DNA from: Chromera velia
Taxonomy: Eukaryota > Sar > Chromeraceae
DNA length: 21,619 nt
Assembly (NCBI GenBank): GCA_018398765.1
Contig: JAHBMJ010002115.1
Coordinates: 1,014-22,632 of the forward strand
Reading direction: 5' to 3'
Both the position numbers and the translations under genes were made by a program. Positions within the stretch are counted from its first letter, which is position 1. Each line of letters starts with the position of its first letter. Shown piece after piece: positions 1 through 9,166 of this stretch. The notes below the pieces were generated by a model that saw nothing but the letters and a program-made list of their open reading frames with translations, ran no database searches and was not told where the DNA came from.

Positions 1-113
1 TGTGTGTGTGTGTGTGTGTGTATGTGTGTATGTGTATGTGTGTATGTGTGTATATGTGTCTGTATATATGTGTATGTATGTGTGTGTGTGTGTGTATGTG
101 TATGATTGTGTGC
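1..113. repeat. (TG)n microsatellite with TATG interruptions
   Basis: The window opens inside a TG dinucleotide tract broken by TATG and TGTATATG units. A pyrimidine-rich stretch and a TTTGCAG acceptor-like site (AG at 147-148) follow directly. The short reading frame through the tract is low-complexity and is not a gene. Confidence 0.95.
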
Positions 114-183
114 TCCTCCTCTCCCTCTCTCCTTGTTGCTCTTTGCAGGAGACGGAGAGGGGATAATGACCGAAAGCCCATAA

Positions 184-1419
184 ACGACGGGGAGGGGAAG
201 GCCCCCGTGGTCATACGACAAGGCGGTAGTGGCATGGGTCATTATGAGGTTGGTGCGAAATAAAAGAGACAGGGCAAGTGAGTCAAAGAGAAGGGATGGG
301 GATGAGCATCTGTATGGTGGAGCAGGGGTGACTCTAAGACTTTTCGAAATCTTGAACAAGATTATCTTAAAATCTGAAGAGATCAAGGCTCTTTTGACTG
401 ACCCCCGAAAGCCTCCGTGCAAGGTCTCGATCCATCAGATGTGTCTTCCCCCAAACATGCTGAGGAGCAGCAACGGCCAGTACTCTGGGCTTCTCCCTCT
501 GAAACCTGGTATGGTGTGCTGTAACGAATCTCGGGCTCACCCATGGGGACACACATGTGCAGCAAGGGTGAGTCAGTCGTTTGGTCTCCCTCCCTATCCG
601 CTTCTTTCTTTCTCTTTTCACCCCCCCCCTCCCTTTCTTTCTCTTTGTACCCCCCCCTCTCTCTACATATCTCCTTCTGCCTCCCCCCTCCCCACGACAG
701 GCTCATGCACCCCTGCTTTTCCTGTCTATTTTTTTTTATAAGTTCGCGTTCTAACTGTTTCTGGCAACTTTTTGCCTGTCGCTCTCCCCCCCTCCATCCT
801 TTTTTAGTAGGTAAAGTACTATTCCGCCTTCACGGCTGAACACCCCGACGTCGTCACTCTCCTCTCTGAGGATGAAAAGGTGAAGGTTGATATCGGGAAG
901 AGAGTATCATCAGCGACACAGCATACACAGAACCACTTCTTCGAGCGCGGGGCCAACGATCGCAGACCAACCGCACGAGACCATGATGTGCCATTTGTGT
1001 CACGGTTCTCGATGGTCATTTCTGGCTATGTGGAGAGAGAGGGAGATGGGAAGACCTTTGTGGATATGAAAAGGGTCAAGCAGTGGTATGGGCTGCACGA
1101 CAAACGACTGCATCTCAAGCTCCATCTCATCCACGACTGTCCTCCCAAACTGTGCCAGCATATGAATGATGTGAATCATATCCTTGAACTGCACTGCAAC
1201 AAAGGGAGGCAGAAACCCTTTTTTTTCCTTCTCTCAGACTATGGAATGGACATTGGCCCGTGTACATCTCTGACGGGGAAGGTTATGGCCTACTTGACGT
1301 GGCACAAGAACAAGCTGATGGTCTTAGCCCATTTCAGATATGCACCGGGACAGTCGCTGATGAACCCCATTGAGAAAATCAACAGGTCCGAGAGAATCCG
1401 TCCGTTTGTCTCTCTCTAG
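184..1419 (+). CDS. DDE-transposase-like protein, two-exon fragment, 5' end incomplete
   Basis: Two coding blocks, 184-567 and 811-1419, join in phase 0 across a GT-AG intron to give about 330 residues. The second block has the marks of a widespread eukaryotic family whose members carry an S-x-D-D-K block, a D-G-G-P-D block and an N-A-P-G-x-S-x-x-N-x-x-E block. Here these read SEDEKVKVDIG (D149), SDYGMDIGP (D271) and RYAPGQSLMNPIEK (E316), so a D-D-E triad is possible although the middle block has drifted. I recall the family from memory; calling it a transposase is inference from the D-D-E layout. The frame opens after a TAA at 181-183; the first in-frame ATG is at 244. Another frame is open across 150-263, so a frameshift or an upstream exon is possible. 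The protein stops soon after the last block, so the C terminus also looks short. Probably an old element copy. Confidence 0.5.
568..810 (+). other. Predicted spliceosomal intron, phase 0, 243 bp
   Basis: The donor AAGG|GTGAGT is at 567/568. The acceptor AG is at 809-810, after a long C/T tract with poly-C runs. Reading through would meet the TAG at 808-810. Splicing joins the AAR codons to VKYYSAF in the same frame, and both sides look coding. An alternative AG at 806-807 would leave an in-frame TAG. Confidence 0.6.
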
Positions 1420-1452
1420 CTCTTTCGTGTACTCTCTTTTTCTCACTCTGAN

Positions 1453-1502
<50 letters not shown>

Positions 1503-1525
1503 TATGTGTGTGTGTGTATGTATGT
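1453..1525. repeat. (TG)n microsatellite; ambiguous base at 1452
   Basis: A near-pure TG tract is followed by TATG variants. The only N in the window (1452) sits at its left edge, suggesting a sequencing or assembly problem, so the tract length may be wrong. Confidence 0.95.
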
Positions 1526-1529
1526 CACA

Positions 1530-2207
1530 CAGGTTTGAAGGTTTGAAAGACAGACTCTTCTACTTATTGAAGTCATATCAGTGCCTTCTTAACTACCGTA
1601 TGTTCAATAATTCACCGCAAAATTTCAAAAGATGTAACTTTGCAACGATGAAGAGTTAGAAGCTGAAACTTTTTGTGTGTAAACTCCCACTGATATACAA
1701 TCAATCCTTCAAAAATGTATGTATTGACACAGCGGAGTCATAAGCAATCTTTTTTAATGCTTTATGAAAAACTTAGGTTTTTTGTTTGGAAGTCCGATTT
1801 TGCATATTTTTTTTTCTGATTATCTAAAGATTGTGAAGCGATCTAGAGAGCAAAAGTACGAATTTCAACCCCTGGCTGTATGTTTCTTTGCACGGCTGTT
1901 TTAGAGCATCTTTCTTGAACATGTGAGATTTTTTTAAAATTTTTTCAAACTCTATTTATTGAATATACGGCAGTTTAAATAACTTTTATAGATTTATATT
2001 ACGCTTAAACAATGCAGAAAAATTAGTATTTAATCTTAAAACGATTATAAAAATGTTTGAAAGGCATATAAACTACCTAGATACCCTAGAAAATCATCAT
2101 TTTTTATTCTCTAGGCAATTAATTGCAATTATTTGCAATAATTGCAATTATTGTTTGCTCTCAGCTCGTCAAAGCAATGGGCACTGCAATTTAATTGCAC
2201 CTAGCAC

Positions 2208-2208
<1 letters not shown>
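1530..2208. other. AT-rich non-coding DNA
   Basis: No supported gene. Long T and A runs are present. At 2115-2155 an AATTGCAATTA-like word is repeated in imperfect copies. The short open frame that leaves the TG tract at 1525 and ends near 1659 is not convincing. Confidence 0.6.
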
Positions 2209-2245
<37 letters not shown>

Positions 2246-2254
2246 TGTGTGTGT

Positions 2255-2293
<39 letters not shown>

Positions 2294-2305
2294 TGTGTGT
2301 GTGTG
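2209..2305. repeat. (TG)n microsatellite
   Basis: The third TG tract in 2.3 kb, with three ATG interruptions. It lies about 150 bp beyond the 3' end of the LINE reverse transcriptase, where on the minus strand it reads as (CA)n. Confidence 0.95.
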
Positions 2306-2454
2306 AAGGCGCGCTGAAAGAAGCTGGCTACCTATTTCGTAAGCAGACAGCCAAAGGGTTCTAAACTAAAGGAATGAAGAGAGGGCGAGACAAAAGAGGT
2401 ATGGGACAAACCAAATGACCAGCAAATAAAACGAAGTTGCAATGCATCGAGACA

Positions 2455-3841
2455 TTAAACATCTAACTGCCTGAGAGGAAGGGCTTTAAGACCAAACATT
2501 GCAATGAGCACCCAAAGAGCTTTGAACAGTTGAATTCGAGAAAAAGAAGAAACGAATCCAATTGAAGAAAGAGTTTTACACATACCCTTCAGTACCCTTT
2601 CTGCCGATTCAATTCTTGCTTTCACAGTTTTAGATAGATCCCTCCCCTCAAAGATCCAGTTGCCGAGGTATTTGTATTTATCAACATGCTCAACCGGCCT
2701 TCCATTAAAAACAAAAGGGGAAGCGGGATCAATGAGAGGATCAGGGGAAGATAGACGAAGAATCTTTGTTTTTTTCAAGTTTACCATGAGTCCGTGTTCA
2801 TTGCAGTATACTTCAAGGCGCCGGAGTCTTTCTTGCAGGTCTACAGCGCTGTGGGCAAACAACACAAGGCCATTAGCATAACCAATACTCTCTATTAAAG
2901 TTGTGGAAAGCTTGACAGGTTTCAAAGCGCTCCTTCCTTCATTACCACTCGGCTGTTGGTTCTCAGAGCTGAGGGCTTTGTGTAAATTGTTTATAAACAG
3001 GAGAAAAAGAAGAGGAGAAAGAGGATCACCCTGCTTCACACCCGCTCCCTCTGACAAGCACTTGTCCCCCCCATCAACCCTTGCAGCAACATTACAGTAC
3101 ATGGAATGAATCATGTGGATGTCTGCCTGACCGACCCCTTCATGCTGTCTGCCTGACCGACCCCTTCATGCTTCAGTCTCTCTAACATTTTCTCTCTGGG
3201 CACTGTATCAAAGGCTTTGAAAAAGTCTATAAATGCTGCGATGAGGGGTTCCTTTTTGTGTTTAGACTAAAGAATGAGAGAAGAGAGGGACGCGAACGCT
3301 TCCCGTATCCCCACGCCCCTCCTGAAGCCTAACTGTCTCTCATCGATCCTCGTCTCTTTATGAAGGCGGACGTCCATAAGAAGAGCAAAAACCTTACTCA
3401 GAAGACCAACAATGTGAATGGGCCTCCATTCATTTCAATCAAGGGAAGGAGGACCATTCAGTACTGGAGCAATCCTCAGGACGTTCCATCTACACGGCCA
3501 AAAGGAAAAAGAATGAAACAAATTAAAGAAAACAAAGAAGAGAAAGCGAGAAAGGGTTGAGTATTTGAAGTAAAGAACAAGATGTTCAGGGGCGATTCCA
3601 TCAAGACCGGCAGCTTTATTCATGTCTATTCCTTTCAGGGTTTCCTCTACCATGTGGAGAGAAAAAGCGGGGGAAGAAGGAGGGGGGAACACAGGGCCAG
3701 CAGGGGCGGGGGGAAGTCCGTCTCCCTTAAACACACGGGCCCAAAAAAGAGAGAAAGAATCAGTAGACGGTTTCACCCCCCCATTTCCCTTGCTTTTGAA
3801 CTTTTTGCACCATTGTCAGATCTTTGTTGGATCGTATGTTG
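2455..3841 (-). pseudogene. LINE reverse transcriptase domain, inactivated
   Basis: In order on the minus strand: an N-terminal block with NKAAGLDGIAPEHL; then Q-x-GFRRGVG-I-REAF; then AFIDFFKAFDTVPRE (palm motif with the first catalytic D); then GVKQGDPLSPLLFLLFINNL; then the active-site box; then KTKIL and YKYLG. The active-site box reads Y-A-N-G (2880-2869) where Y-A-D-D is expected, so both aspartates are lost. In-frame stops lie at 3435-3437 (TGA) and 3267-3269 (TAG), with another TGA just inside 3830. A 26-bp tandem duplication at 3121-3172 shifts the frame between the FIDF block and the GDPLSP block. Without one copy the two frames agree. Translation ends at 2455 after ALPLRQLDV. Confidence 0.85.
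3121..3172. repeat. Perfect 26-bp tandem duplication inside the RT
   Basis: Positions 3121-3146 and 3147-3172 are identical (GTCTGCCTGACC...CATGCT). As 26 is not a multiple of 3, the second copy shifts the RT frame by 2. Codon phases upstream (low coordinate 0 mod 3) and downstream (1 mod 3) differ by exactly this amount. Confidence 0.95.
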
Positions 3842-4050
3842 CTACGGGGAGGCACTTTGAAATATAGATGTGGTCGTCAAACGACTTTACAGTAGCAATC
3901 TAAGCTCTAAAACATTTAAAACGAACTCCAAACTTATTTTATAAGCAAAAAAAGTTCTAAAAAACAAAAATATGACACTTTTAGAGTATTGGTTAAAGGT
4001 TCTTACTCGGTTCGAGCTTAAAAACTATACGTCTCTACCTCTAGGTTCTT

Positions 4051-4074
4051 AGGTTCCTAGAACTTAGGTTCTAG
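4051..4074. repeat. Left copy of palindromic 24-mer
   Basis: AGGTTCCTAGAACTTAGGTTC... is a near-palindrome built from CCTAGAAC/GTTCTAGG. It matches 4994-5017 at 23 of 24 bases and lies about 210 bp from the left end of the 3842-5244 element, so it could be a subterminal transposase-binding site. Confidence 0.8.
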
Positions 4075-4993
4075 CCTTCTTAGTCTGACCTTCCAAGAAC
4101 CCTAAAAAACCTGTCCAAAACCAGTTATAAAACATTGAACACGATGAAAATATTCAAAAGTTTGTTCACCAATCTGACTGAAAAACGTTGGAAAAGGACT
4201 GTGAGAGGCTAGGTGAAAGGTAGAGGGATAAAGATGGTTCCAGATAGTAAACATCGAAAAAGGAAAAAGAAGGTTCCAAGATTTATTAAGACTCCAACAA
4301 GAAATCTATTGTGTGAGGTTGGCTCTTCTTTAACTTAATTAAGCTTTGAAACCATTTTCTTGAATGATAATGGTGTCACTGTTTGATGCGTGACAGCCGC
4401 TCTTTGCTTTGATGTGCTTCATAAAAGTGTCAACCGTTACGTTGCTCTCTGTATGGGCTACACATTTCTGCCCTTTCTCTATAGAATGACAAGAAGAAAG
4501 CTTTTGAGCCCTCAGGGTTGCGAGCGATTGCACACGTCGAAGATGAAGAAAGGGACCTAGATGAACTGTACCGGATTGGCAGGGATTGCTGTGCATACAT
4601 ATCCTAAGTCTGACGAGGCTTCGACCGACTTAGCCAACAAGCGTGCTTTCTCTTTCCTTTGGCAGTTAGGCCAAAACAGGAAGCCTGAAAAGATTCGCGT
4701 CGATAACGTCCCACTAAGTCTTTCTTCTATGTTCTTTTATATTTAATATGCACATAAAATAAATGAAACCGTCTTCATGAAAGATGAAGAGCTTGCTCAT
4801 CTTAAGTTATAAATCTGTTTGAAGAGAAGAAAAAGCGAGTTGACAGCTGAGTTTTATGATTTTGACGGTCAATTTTGGCATATGTAAGCATCTGTCTTAT
4901 TTGTTTAGATCATTTTAATCATCTAAATTAGGTTTTTAGTCTTTTTGAAGCTTCAGGGGGAGAGTTCTGCATGGTTCTTACAGGTTTTTGTCT

Positions 4994-5017
4994 AGGTTCC
5001 TAGAACCTAGGTTCTAG
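4994..5017. repeat. Right copy of palindromic 24-mer
   Basis: The same 24-mer, with C in place of T at one position, about 230 bp from the right end of the element. The near-symmetric placement fits a subterminal repeat pair. Confidence 0.8.
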
Positions 5018-5244
5018 CAGTTTCTCTAGAGAGTAAGAACTAAATGATGGAGACACCACTTTAATGCAACGTAGATTTGATTTTTCTTTGAAGAACCTTT
5101 AAAAATCTGAAAGAACCTTACACCAACCAGTCTGAAAAAGCAAAAAACAGTGTTAGAACCTATTAGAACCTATGTTATATCATCTTCAATTACAGCATAA
5201 ACATGCATGGTACTAGGGTTCTACCTAGGAGTACTGCCCCATAG

Positions 5245-5959
5245 GTATGTTGCCTCTCTTGCTAGCCATACTGCCAGAGCTTGCTGATGTTTCCTTCATT
5301 TTGACGCAAAAAGGCGCTTTTGCTGTCTTCTTACCTTGAGTAGTTCTTTGTAAGCCGAATGCGAGCGGTTTGGTGCGCCTTTTGCCTGTTTTTCTGCCTC
5401 TCCTACCCTTAACTTCATCACCGCACAATCGTTGTCCCACCATAGTTGTCTGGCTGTCAGTGAGGCCTGCCTTTTCTTTCTCTTTCTAGGCTTCGCCGCG
5501 TCTTTAGACTCCCCAACTTTGCTGGCGGCTAGAACTTCCTCCCAGGTTTGGCTCAACCTTTCAAGCTGTTCTAGGAGACAGACCTTTTGACAAGAGGGAC
5601 CCGTAGGAGAAAGAAAGGAAGCAGGAGGAGGAGGTTTGGGAGGAGAGAGGGGTTCGGAGGGAGGGGAGGGTGGAGGAGAAGCAATAAACGGAAGCGACAG
5701 GTTCATTCCCTGTAGCGCTGAAAGGCCAGATTCCTACAAACCAGAATAGACTTTTTCAGTGAATTGCTTAACCGCTGATGCCAGAGGGACGAGCTCTTCG
5801 TCAGATATGGGATCCACCCTGTTTATCTTCAGAAGTGGGGGGAAAGAGTTCATCCTTATTTCTTCTTTATGGAGAACGTCAGGGGAAGAGGGGGAGGAGT
5901 CAGACAAGGAAGAATCAAGGAAAAAAGAAAAAGAGACAGAAGAGTGTTAAGGGGTGAAG
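5245..5959 (-). pseudogene. LINE linker between endonuclease and RT, broken
   Basis: The best stretch is an open frame from 5706 down to a TGA at 5298-5296. It has a proline-rich N-terminal part, a basic KPRKRKKR segment, then WWDNDC followed by charged helix-like sequence ending in a YKELLKVRRQQKR block. This W-W-x-x-x-C pattern followed by R/K-rich helices is typical of the segment before LINE reverse transcriptases. Coding-like sequence (ISDEELVPLASAVKQF) also precedes 5706. After the TGA the same frame stays readable (AVWLAREATY) to exactly 5245, where the inserted element begins. Confidence 0.65.
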
Positions 5960-6480
5960 TTAGTGTCTCTTTGGACTTCGAAGGAGATTCAGGCCTTCAA
6001 GAAGGACGGATCAACCAGGAAGAAATCAATAGCGGTCGTGTGCCTCCCAAAAAAGTAAGTGCATGGACCTGGGAAGGATACGTTCACGTTTTCTTTTTCA
6101 CAACAAAGGGAAAGACTATGGATTGGCAACAGATTCGATTTTTCAGTGAATTTTCACAAAATGAAAGCACCCACTTACCCTGTTCATTTGGCCCGATTCT
6201 CTTGCTGCTACATTCAGACAATCTTGAGAGCCCTTCAATCACTTCTTCCTCTTCTTCTCCCACTAGCTCTAACTTTCGATCCCATGTAATGCCTTGCAGC
6301 ACCTTTTCCCCCAGGTGCCCGTTGAAGTCCCCAGTAATGATTCTAAGTTCATTGCGGGGGACTTGGCAGACAGCATCGATTATACCAAACCGAGCAGCGA
6401 AGGGTCATTGCCGGTGGCGATCGTAACCCTGGCCAAAAGTTGTACATTGGCCCCAGAAATCATGAAGCTTCAGTATGTAT
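5960..6480 (-). pseudogene. LINE apurinic-type endonuclease domain, broken
   Basis: The block RIITGDFNGHLGEK is the canonical GDFN motif of exonuclease-endonuclease-phosphatase folds (GDFN codons at 6332-6321). Further along, IGPNEQGKWVLSFCENSLKN matches the G-N-x-N-G-x-x-L-x-x-F-C segment of LINE endonucleases. A later piece in another frame, TTAIDFFLVDPSF near 6025, corresponds to the Q-I-D-Y-x-x-V end of the domain. The shift lies near the A-rich codons around 6085. Upstream of GDFN the frame has a TGA near 6405, and coding resemblance continues in another frame, so at least two frameshifts are present. It would have nicked target DNA for target-primed reverse transcription. The copy cannot make an intact enzyme. 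Confidence 0.75.
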
Positions 6481-6489
6481 GCATGCGCA

Positions 6490-7164
6490 TGCGAGCATCT
6501 ATAAAAGCGTAAACGATTTTGCAATTAAGACTCTTTCATTATCAATTGAGACCCCCCCAACACTTCACGCTGTTTAGAACTGAATGCCACTCAAAAATCC
6601 TACCTTAAAATGTTATGCCGCTGAAAAGTCTAGGCATATTACAGCAAAAAAAAAAGTTAACTAGAATTAGCTTAATTTTTTTTTTGTGCAATACCTAAGC
6701 GACACTTGTGCAACATCAAAACAATATAGTTAGGCAATACTTGAACAATAATTAATTGACAGTTGTTTATCACTTAACATCGTCGGGCAAAAAAAAAGAA
6801 ACAAGAACGGGTTTAAATTATTTTTTTTTCTTTTGTAATGCCTCTATAGTCAAAAGTTCACAAAGCAATCATGCCGATCAAAAATCTTGTACAAAAACGA
6901 CTAAAAACATTTCTAAAAAATCGATCAATAATTGGGAAAAAAAGATGCTTAAAAATCCAAACTTAAAAAATTATAGACATTGCAGTCTTTAAACCGAAAA
7001 ATGCTAGAAAAAATGCTGAAAATCAACCTTTCATTATCAATTCTCTTGTTTTAGGGAGCGAAAAGTTGTATATAAAGAGCGTATAAACCAATTTCTAACG
7101 TTCTTAAATATTCCTAAAAAGAAACAGGTGTTAAACACTGAGAACAAATTTAATTAAAATGAAA
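6490..7164. other. AT-rich DNA without genes
   Basis: Poly-A and poly-T runs and no coding pattern. CTTTCATTATCAATT occurs at 6533-6547 and again at 7028-7042 as a direct repeat of unknown meaning. Confidence 0.6.
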
Positions 7165-7190
7165 GAAAGTCTCTAGGCGATGCACAGTGG

Positions 7191-7239
7191 TAAAAAAAAA
7201 AAGAAAAATCTGAAAACGTCTATTCCTTTTTTTTATTTT
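7191..7239 (+). repeat. A-tract/GTCTA/T-tract module, left copy of the 1577-bp element
   Basis: A(11)GAAAAA, then TCTGAAAACGTCTATTCC, then T(8). It abuts the left TIR. Its core resembles the modules at 8681, 16420 and 16560 in the same orientation. Confidence 0.7.
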
Positions 7240-7784
7240 ATTTAAAATTTTATTGTATATATAAAAAAAATAAAGGTTAAATAAGTAGCTTCAACTAGAG
7301 TTTGAATCATATCTAGGATCCCAGTTTCACTTTTAGCTTGGTAGACGCTTAAAAAGATTGACCAAAAGTAGCTTTGACTAGAGCTTTGAAATGTATATCG
7401 TCCTAGATATCGTCAAAGAGCCAGTCAAAGAACTTCTCCTCTGTCTGCTCTTCTGTCTGCATCCATGCATTCATCCTTCTTGTCACTCTTTACATAGGAC
7501 AAAAGAGAGCCCTCTTTTTCCTTCGCCTGCCTGCTCGCCTTCATCCCTGTAATCCCCTTTTGTGATGGTCGCTGCATGCAGTGTCATGCTCCGCTTGATC
7601 GTTCGCGCTTACAAAAATAAAGTTCCACTTGCCCTCTAGCTCTGCAATTCTCAGCTTTGCGAATTTTTTTTTTGGGTTTTGAGACTTTATCAATCAAATT
7701 TTACAGTTCATCTTGCGTGCACGGAGAAGGGCTTCAGGGAGCGAGCGAGCAAGTTTTTTCTGGACCGGCTTCTCTTCCTCGAGG

Positions 7785-8468
7785 ATGACATTCATCACAC
7801 GAAGGGCCGGTCCAAAACTGTCTAAGACATCCCCCATTGGAGTACCGAGCCGGTTCTTCTTACGCAGGAGAATTGCTGTGCAACCAGAAACTTTTTTCCC
7901 CAAAGAAGAGAGGAGGAGGAATGAGACGGTAGAGGAGAGAGCACTTCGTCTTCTTCACGAAGTAGAATGGTTGGAAGATGTTTTCCAGGTCGACAGCTTT
8001 GCATCTGAAGAACTGTATGAAGATGCTGAAGACAAGGCGGAGAAGAAGGATGAGCAAGGTGATGATGCAGATGCAGCGGCCAGCCGTGAAAATGTGTTCA
8101 ACCAAGAGCACGAGTCGATACCGCGTGAGGGAAAATCTGCCTGTATGCCTGATGGTCCAGTCCGGTTCGATCGTCCCGCTGGTGGGCCCGCAGCGGATCG
8201 AGGAAGGCCGCTGAGCGCCGCTTGAGTGAAGCAACCTTCCTGCCCTGCAGGCGTACAGGTCTGTTGGTATTTTGGTCTGTTTGCTAGGGATGATACTGAA
8301 GTGGCTACAGAATTTATGAGAAAGAAAGGGTGGATGCAAGTCAATGTGAATGGAAAACAAGAAGACATGGTTAGTTTTTTTAATAGACATAGCAAAGAGA
8401 AGAGAGAAAAGTCTGGTGACAGTGCAGTTGAACAAGGGAAAAAAGATCGGTTGGTCCATGTTCAATAA
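7785..8468 (+). CDS. Hypothetical protein inside the 7173-8749 element, probable 126-bp intron
   Basis: One frame is open from before 7785 to a TGA at 8223-8225, and the same frame reopens directly after it to a TAA at 8466-8468. The TGA can be spliced out: GC|GTGAGG at 8124/8125 is a donor and TGCCCTGCAG ending at 8250 is a good acceptor. The intron (126 bp) keeps the frame and gives about 185 residues from the first ATG. The product has a basic N-terminal part, an acidic helix-rich middle (EELYEDAEDKAEKKDEQGDD) and a C-terminal block VQVCWYFGLFARDDTEVATE. The stop lies within an AATAAA (8464-8469). I recognise no family. A minus-strand frame at 7694-7903 also looks protein-like and competes with the N-terminal part. 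It could be an accessory protein or captured host exons. Confidence 0.35.
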
Positions 8469-8680
8469 AGTTGATGATAGAATGGTGAAGACACTAGTAG
8501 AGACACTAGTAGAGACAAACGTACAATAACAACTAGGACTAGAACTAGGGTTAAAACTAGGGTTGAAAGATGTTTAAAACTTTGAGTTGAATAATAAGTT
8601 CATGAGGAAGTCTGTTTAAAAGTACTTCTAAAAGGTGCTCCTCTAAGTGTTCCTAGAAGTGCTCTAAGAAATCCTTCGTA

Positions 8681-8730
8681 GAAAAAAAGAAAAAAAAAAA
8701 ATCTGGAAAAGTCTATTTTTTTTTTTTTTA
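8681..8730 (+). repeat. A-tract/GTCTA/T-tract module, right copy of the 1577-bp element
   Basis: A purine tract ending in A(12), then TCTGGAAAAGTCTA, then T(14). It abuts the right TIR and has the same orientation as the left copy, unlike the TIRs themselves. Confidence 0.7.
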
Positions 8731-8757
8731 ACCACTGTGCATCGCCTAGGAAAGTCT

Positions 8758-9105
8758 ACATCAAAAAATTATTTTAAAAATATATCTAAAGATATGTGAT
8801 ATAATTTAAAGATATCTAAAGATGAAATTAGATATGTTTAAGCGTTTCTCTTGAAAGTCATACGTCAGATATTCGACATTGGGGCGGGAAGCCAATATTC
8901 CGCCGTAATTTTGAACATAAACCTTATCCTATTCCATCGAAATTCACTTAATTTGATATAAGTTCACTTAAATTTCATTAAATTCATAACATTTTACAAC
9001 TTCACCCACTTTTGCATGCATGATAGTTAAAAGTTGAATCCGGCTCCCGAGTTGTAACCATCAATTCGTTAAATCGACTGGTTTTCAGCGATTCATCATT
9101 TGTTC
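8758..9105. other. AT-rich DNA without genes
   Basis: Only short words repeat: ATATCTAAAGATAT near 8780-8825 and TTCACTTAA near 8943-8975. TGCATGCATG is at 9013-9022. No coding signal seen. Confidence 0.5.
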
Positions 9106-9109
9106 CTTT

Positions 9110-9166
9110 TTTTGGGGTGGGGGGGGGGTTTGGTAGGCTTGAGCAGGCTGGTCTCCCCCCCCTCTA
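9110..9166. other. Facing G-run and C-run (possible hairpin or G-quadruplex site)
   Basis: GGGGTGGGGGGGGGG is followed about 30 bases later by CCCCCCCC. The two can pair around a loop of roughly 30 bases, and the G-run alone could form a quadruplex. Confidence 0.4.

Larger units (their letters stand above)
3842..5244. mobile_element. hAT-like TIR element inserted in the LINE, non-autonomous
   Basis: GTATGTTG is present at 3834-3841 and again at 5245-5252, directly outside the proposed ends, as an 8-bp target duplication. The ends are imperfect inverted repeats: CTACGGGGAGGCACT on the left and, reverse-complemented, CTATGGGGCAGTACT on the right (11 of 15). The shared word extends to 9 bp (GTATGTTGC), so the boundary could move by one base. 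Inside are AT-rich sequence, many short AGGTTCT/AGAACCT words and no convincing transposase. The largest internal frames (about 85 codons near 4339-4596, minus) look random. The LINE frame is continuous when the element and one duplication copy are left out. Confidence 0.8.
2455..6480 (-). mobile_element. Degenerate non-LTR retrotransposon (APE-endonuclease plus RT), split by a DNA transposon
   Basis: Read on the minus strand, the order is that of a LINE: endonuclease (6400 to about 5960), linker with a W-W-D-N-D-C motif (5959-5245), then reverse transcriptase (3841-2455). The 3842-5244 stretch is a later insertion. The copy is dead, with in-frame stops, at least two frameshifts, a 26-bp duplication and a destroyed RT active site. 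The outer ends are not visible: neither a 5' UTR nor a target duplication could be placed. The clade cannot be named without a search. The endonuclease plus RT order fits APE-type LINEs. Confidence 0.85.
7173..8749. mobile_element. hAT-like TIR element, 1577 bp, perfect TIRs and 8-bp target duplication
   Basis: The 19-bp ends CTAGGCGATGCACAGTGGT (7173-7191) and its exact reverse complement (8731-8749) are flanked by GAAAGTCT at 7165-7172 and 8750-8757. Just inside both TIRs is an A-tract/GTCTA/T-tract module, in direct orientation. The interior holds an uncharacterised plus-strand ORF (7785-8468) and CTAGGG/CTAGAAC words at 8534-8575. No catalytic domain of a hAT transposase is recognisable, so it is probably non-autonomous. 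Perfect TIRs and duplication suggest a fairly recent insertion. Confidence 0.88.

Noticed and set aside
1456-1659. Possible third exon of the DDE-like gene after the TG tract
   Set aside because: An acceptor-like CACACAG is present, but the following peptide shows no family resemblance and quickly becomes AT-rich non-coding sequence.
2660-3109. Plus-strand frames opposite the LINE RT
   Set aside because: The minus strand carries the RT motifs; the opposite frames are antisense shadows.
6170-6180. Donor-like CAGGGTAAGTG on the minus strand in the endonuclease
   Set aside because: It encodes the expected G-K-W segment of the endonuclease in frame, so it is coding rather than an intron boundary.
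7860-8465. A 201-codon minus-strand frame in the 7173-8749 element
   Set aside because: Serine/phenylalanine-rich antisense of a charged plus-strand ORF that has plausible splice sites and a stop inside AATAAA. Not fully excluded.
8540-8570. CTAGGGTTAAAACTAGGGTTG as telomere-like repeat
   Set aside because: Only two irregular copies, within a delimited transposon; not a telomeric array.
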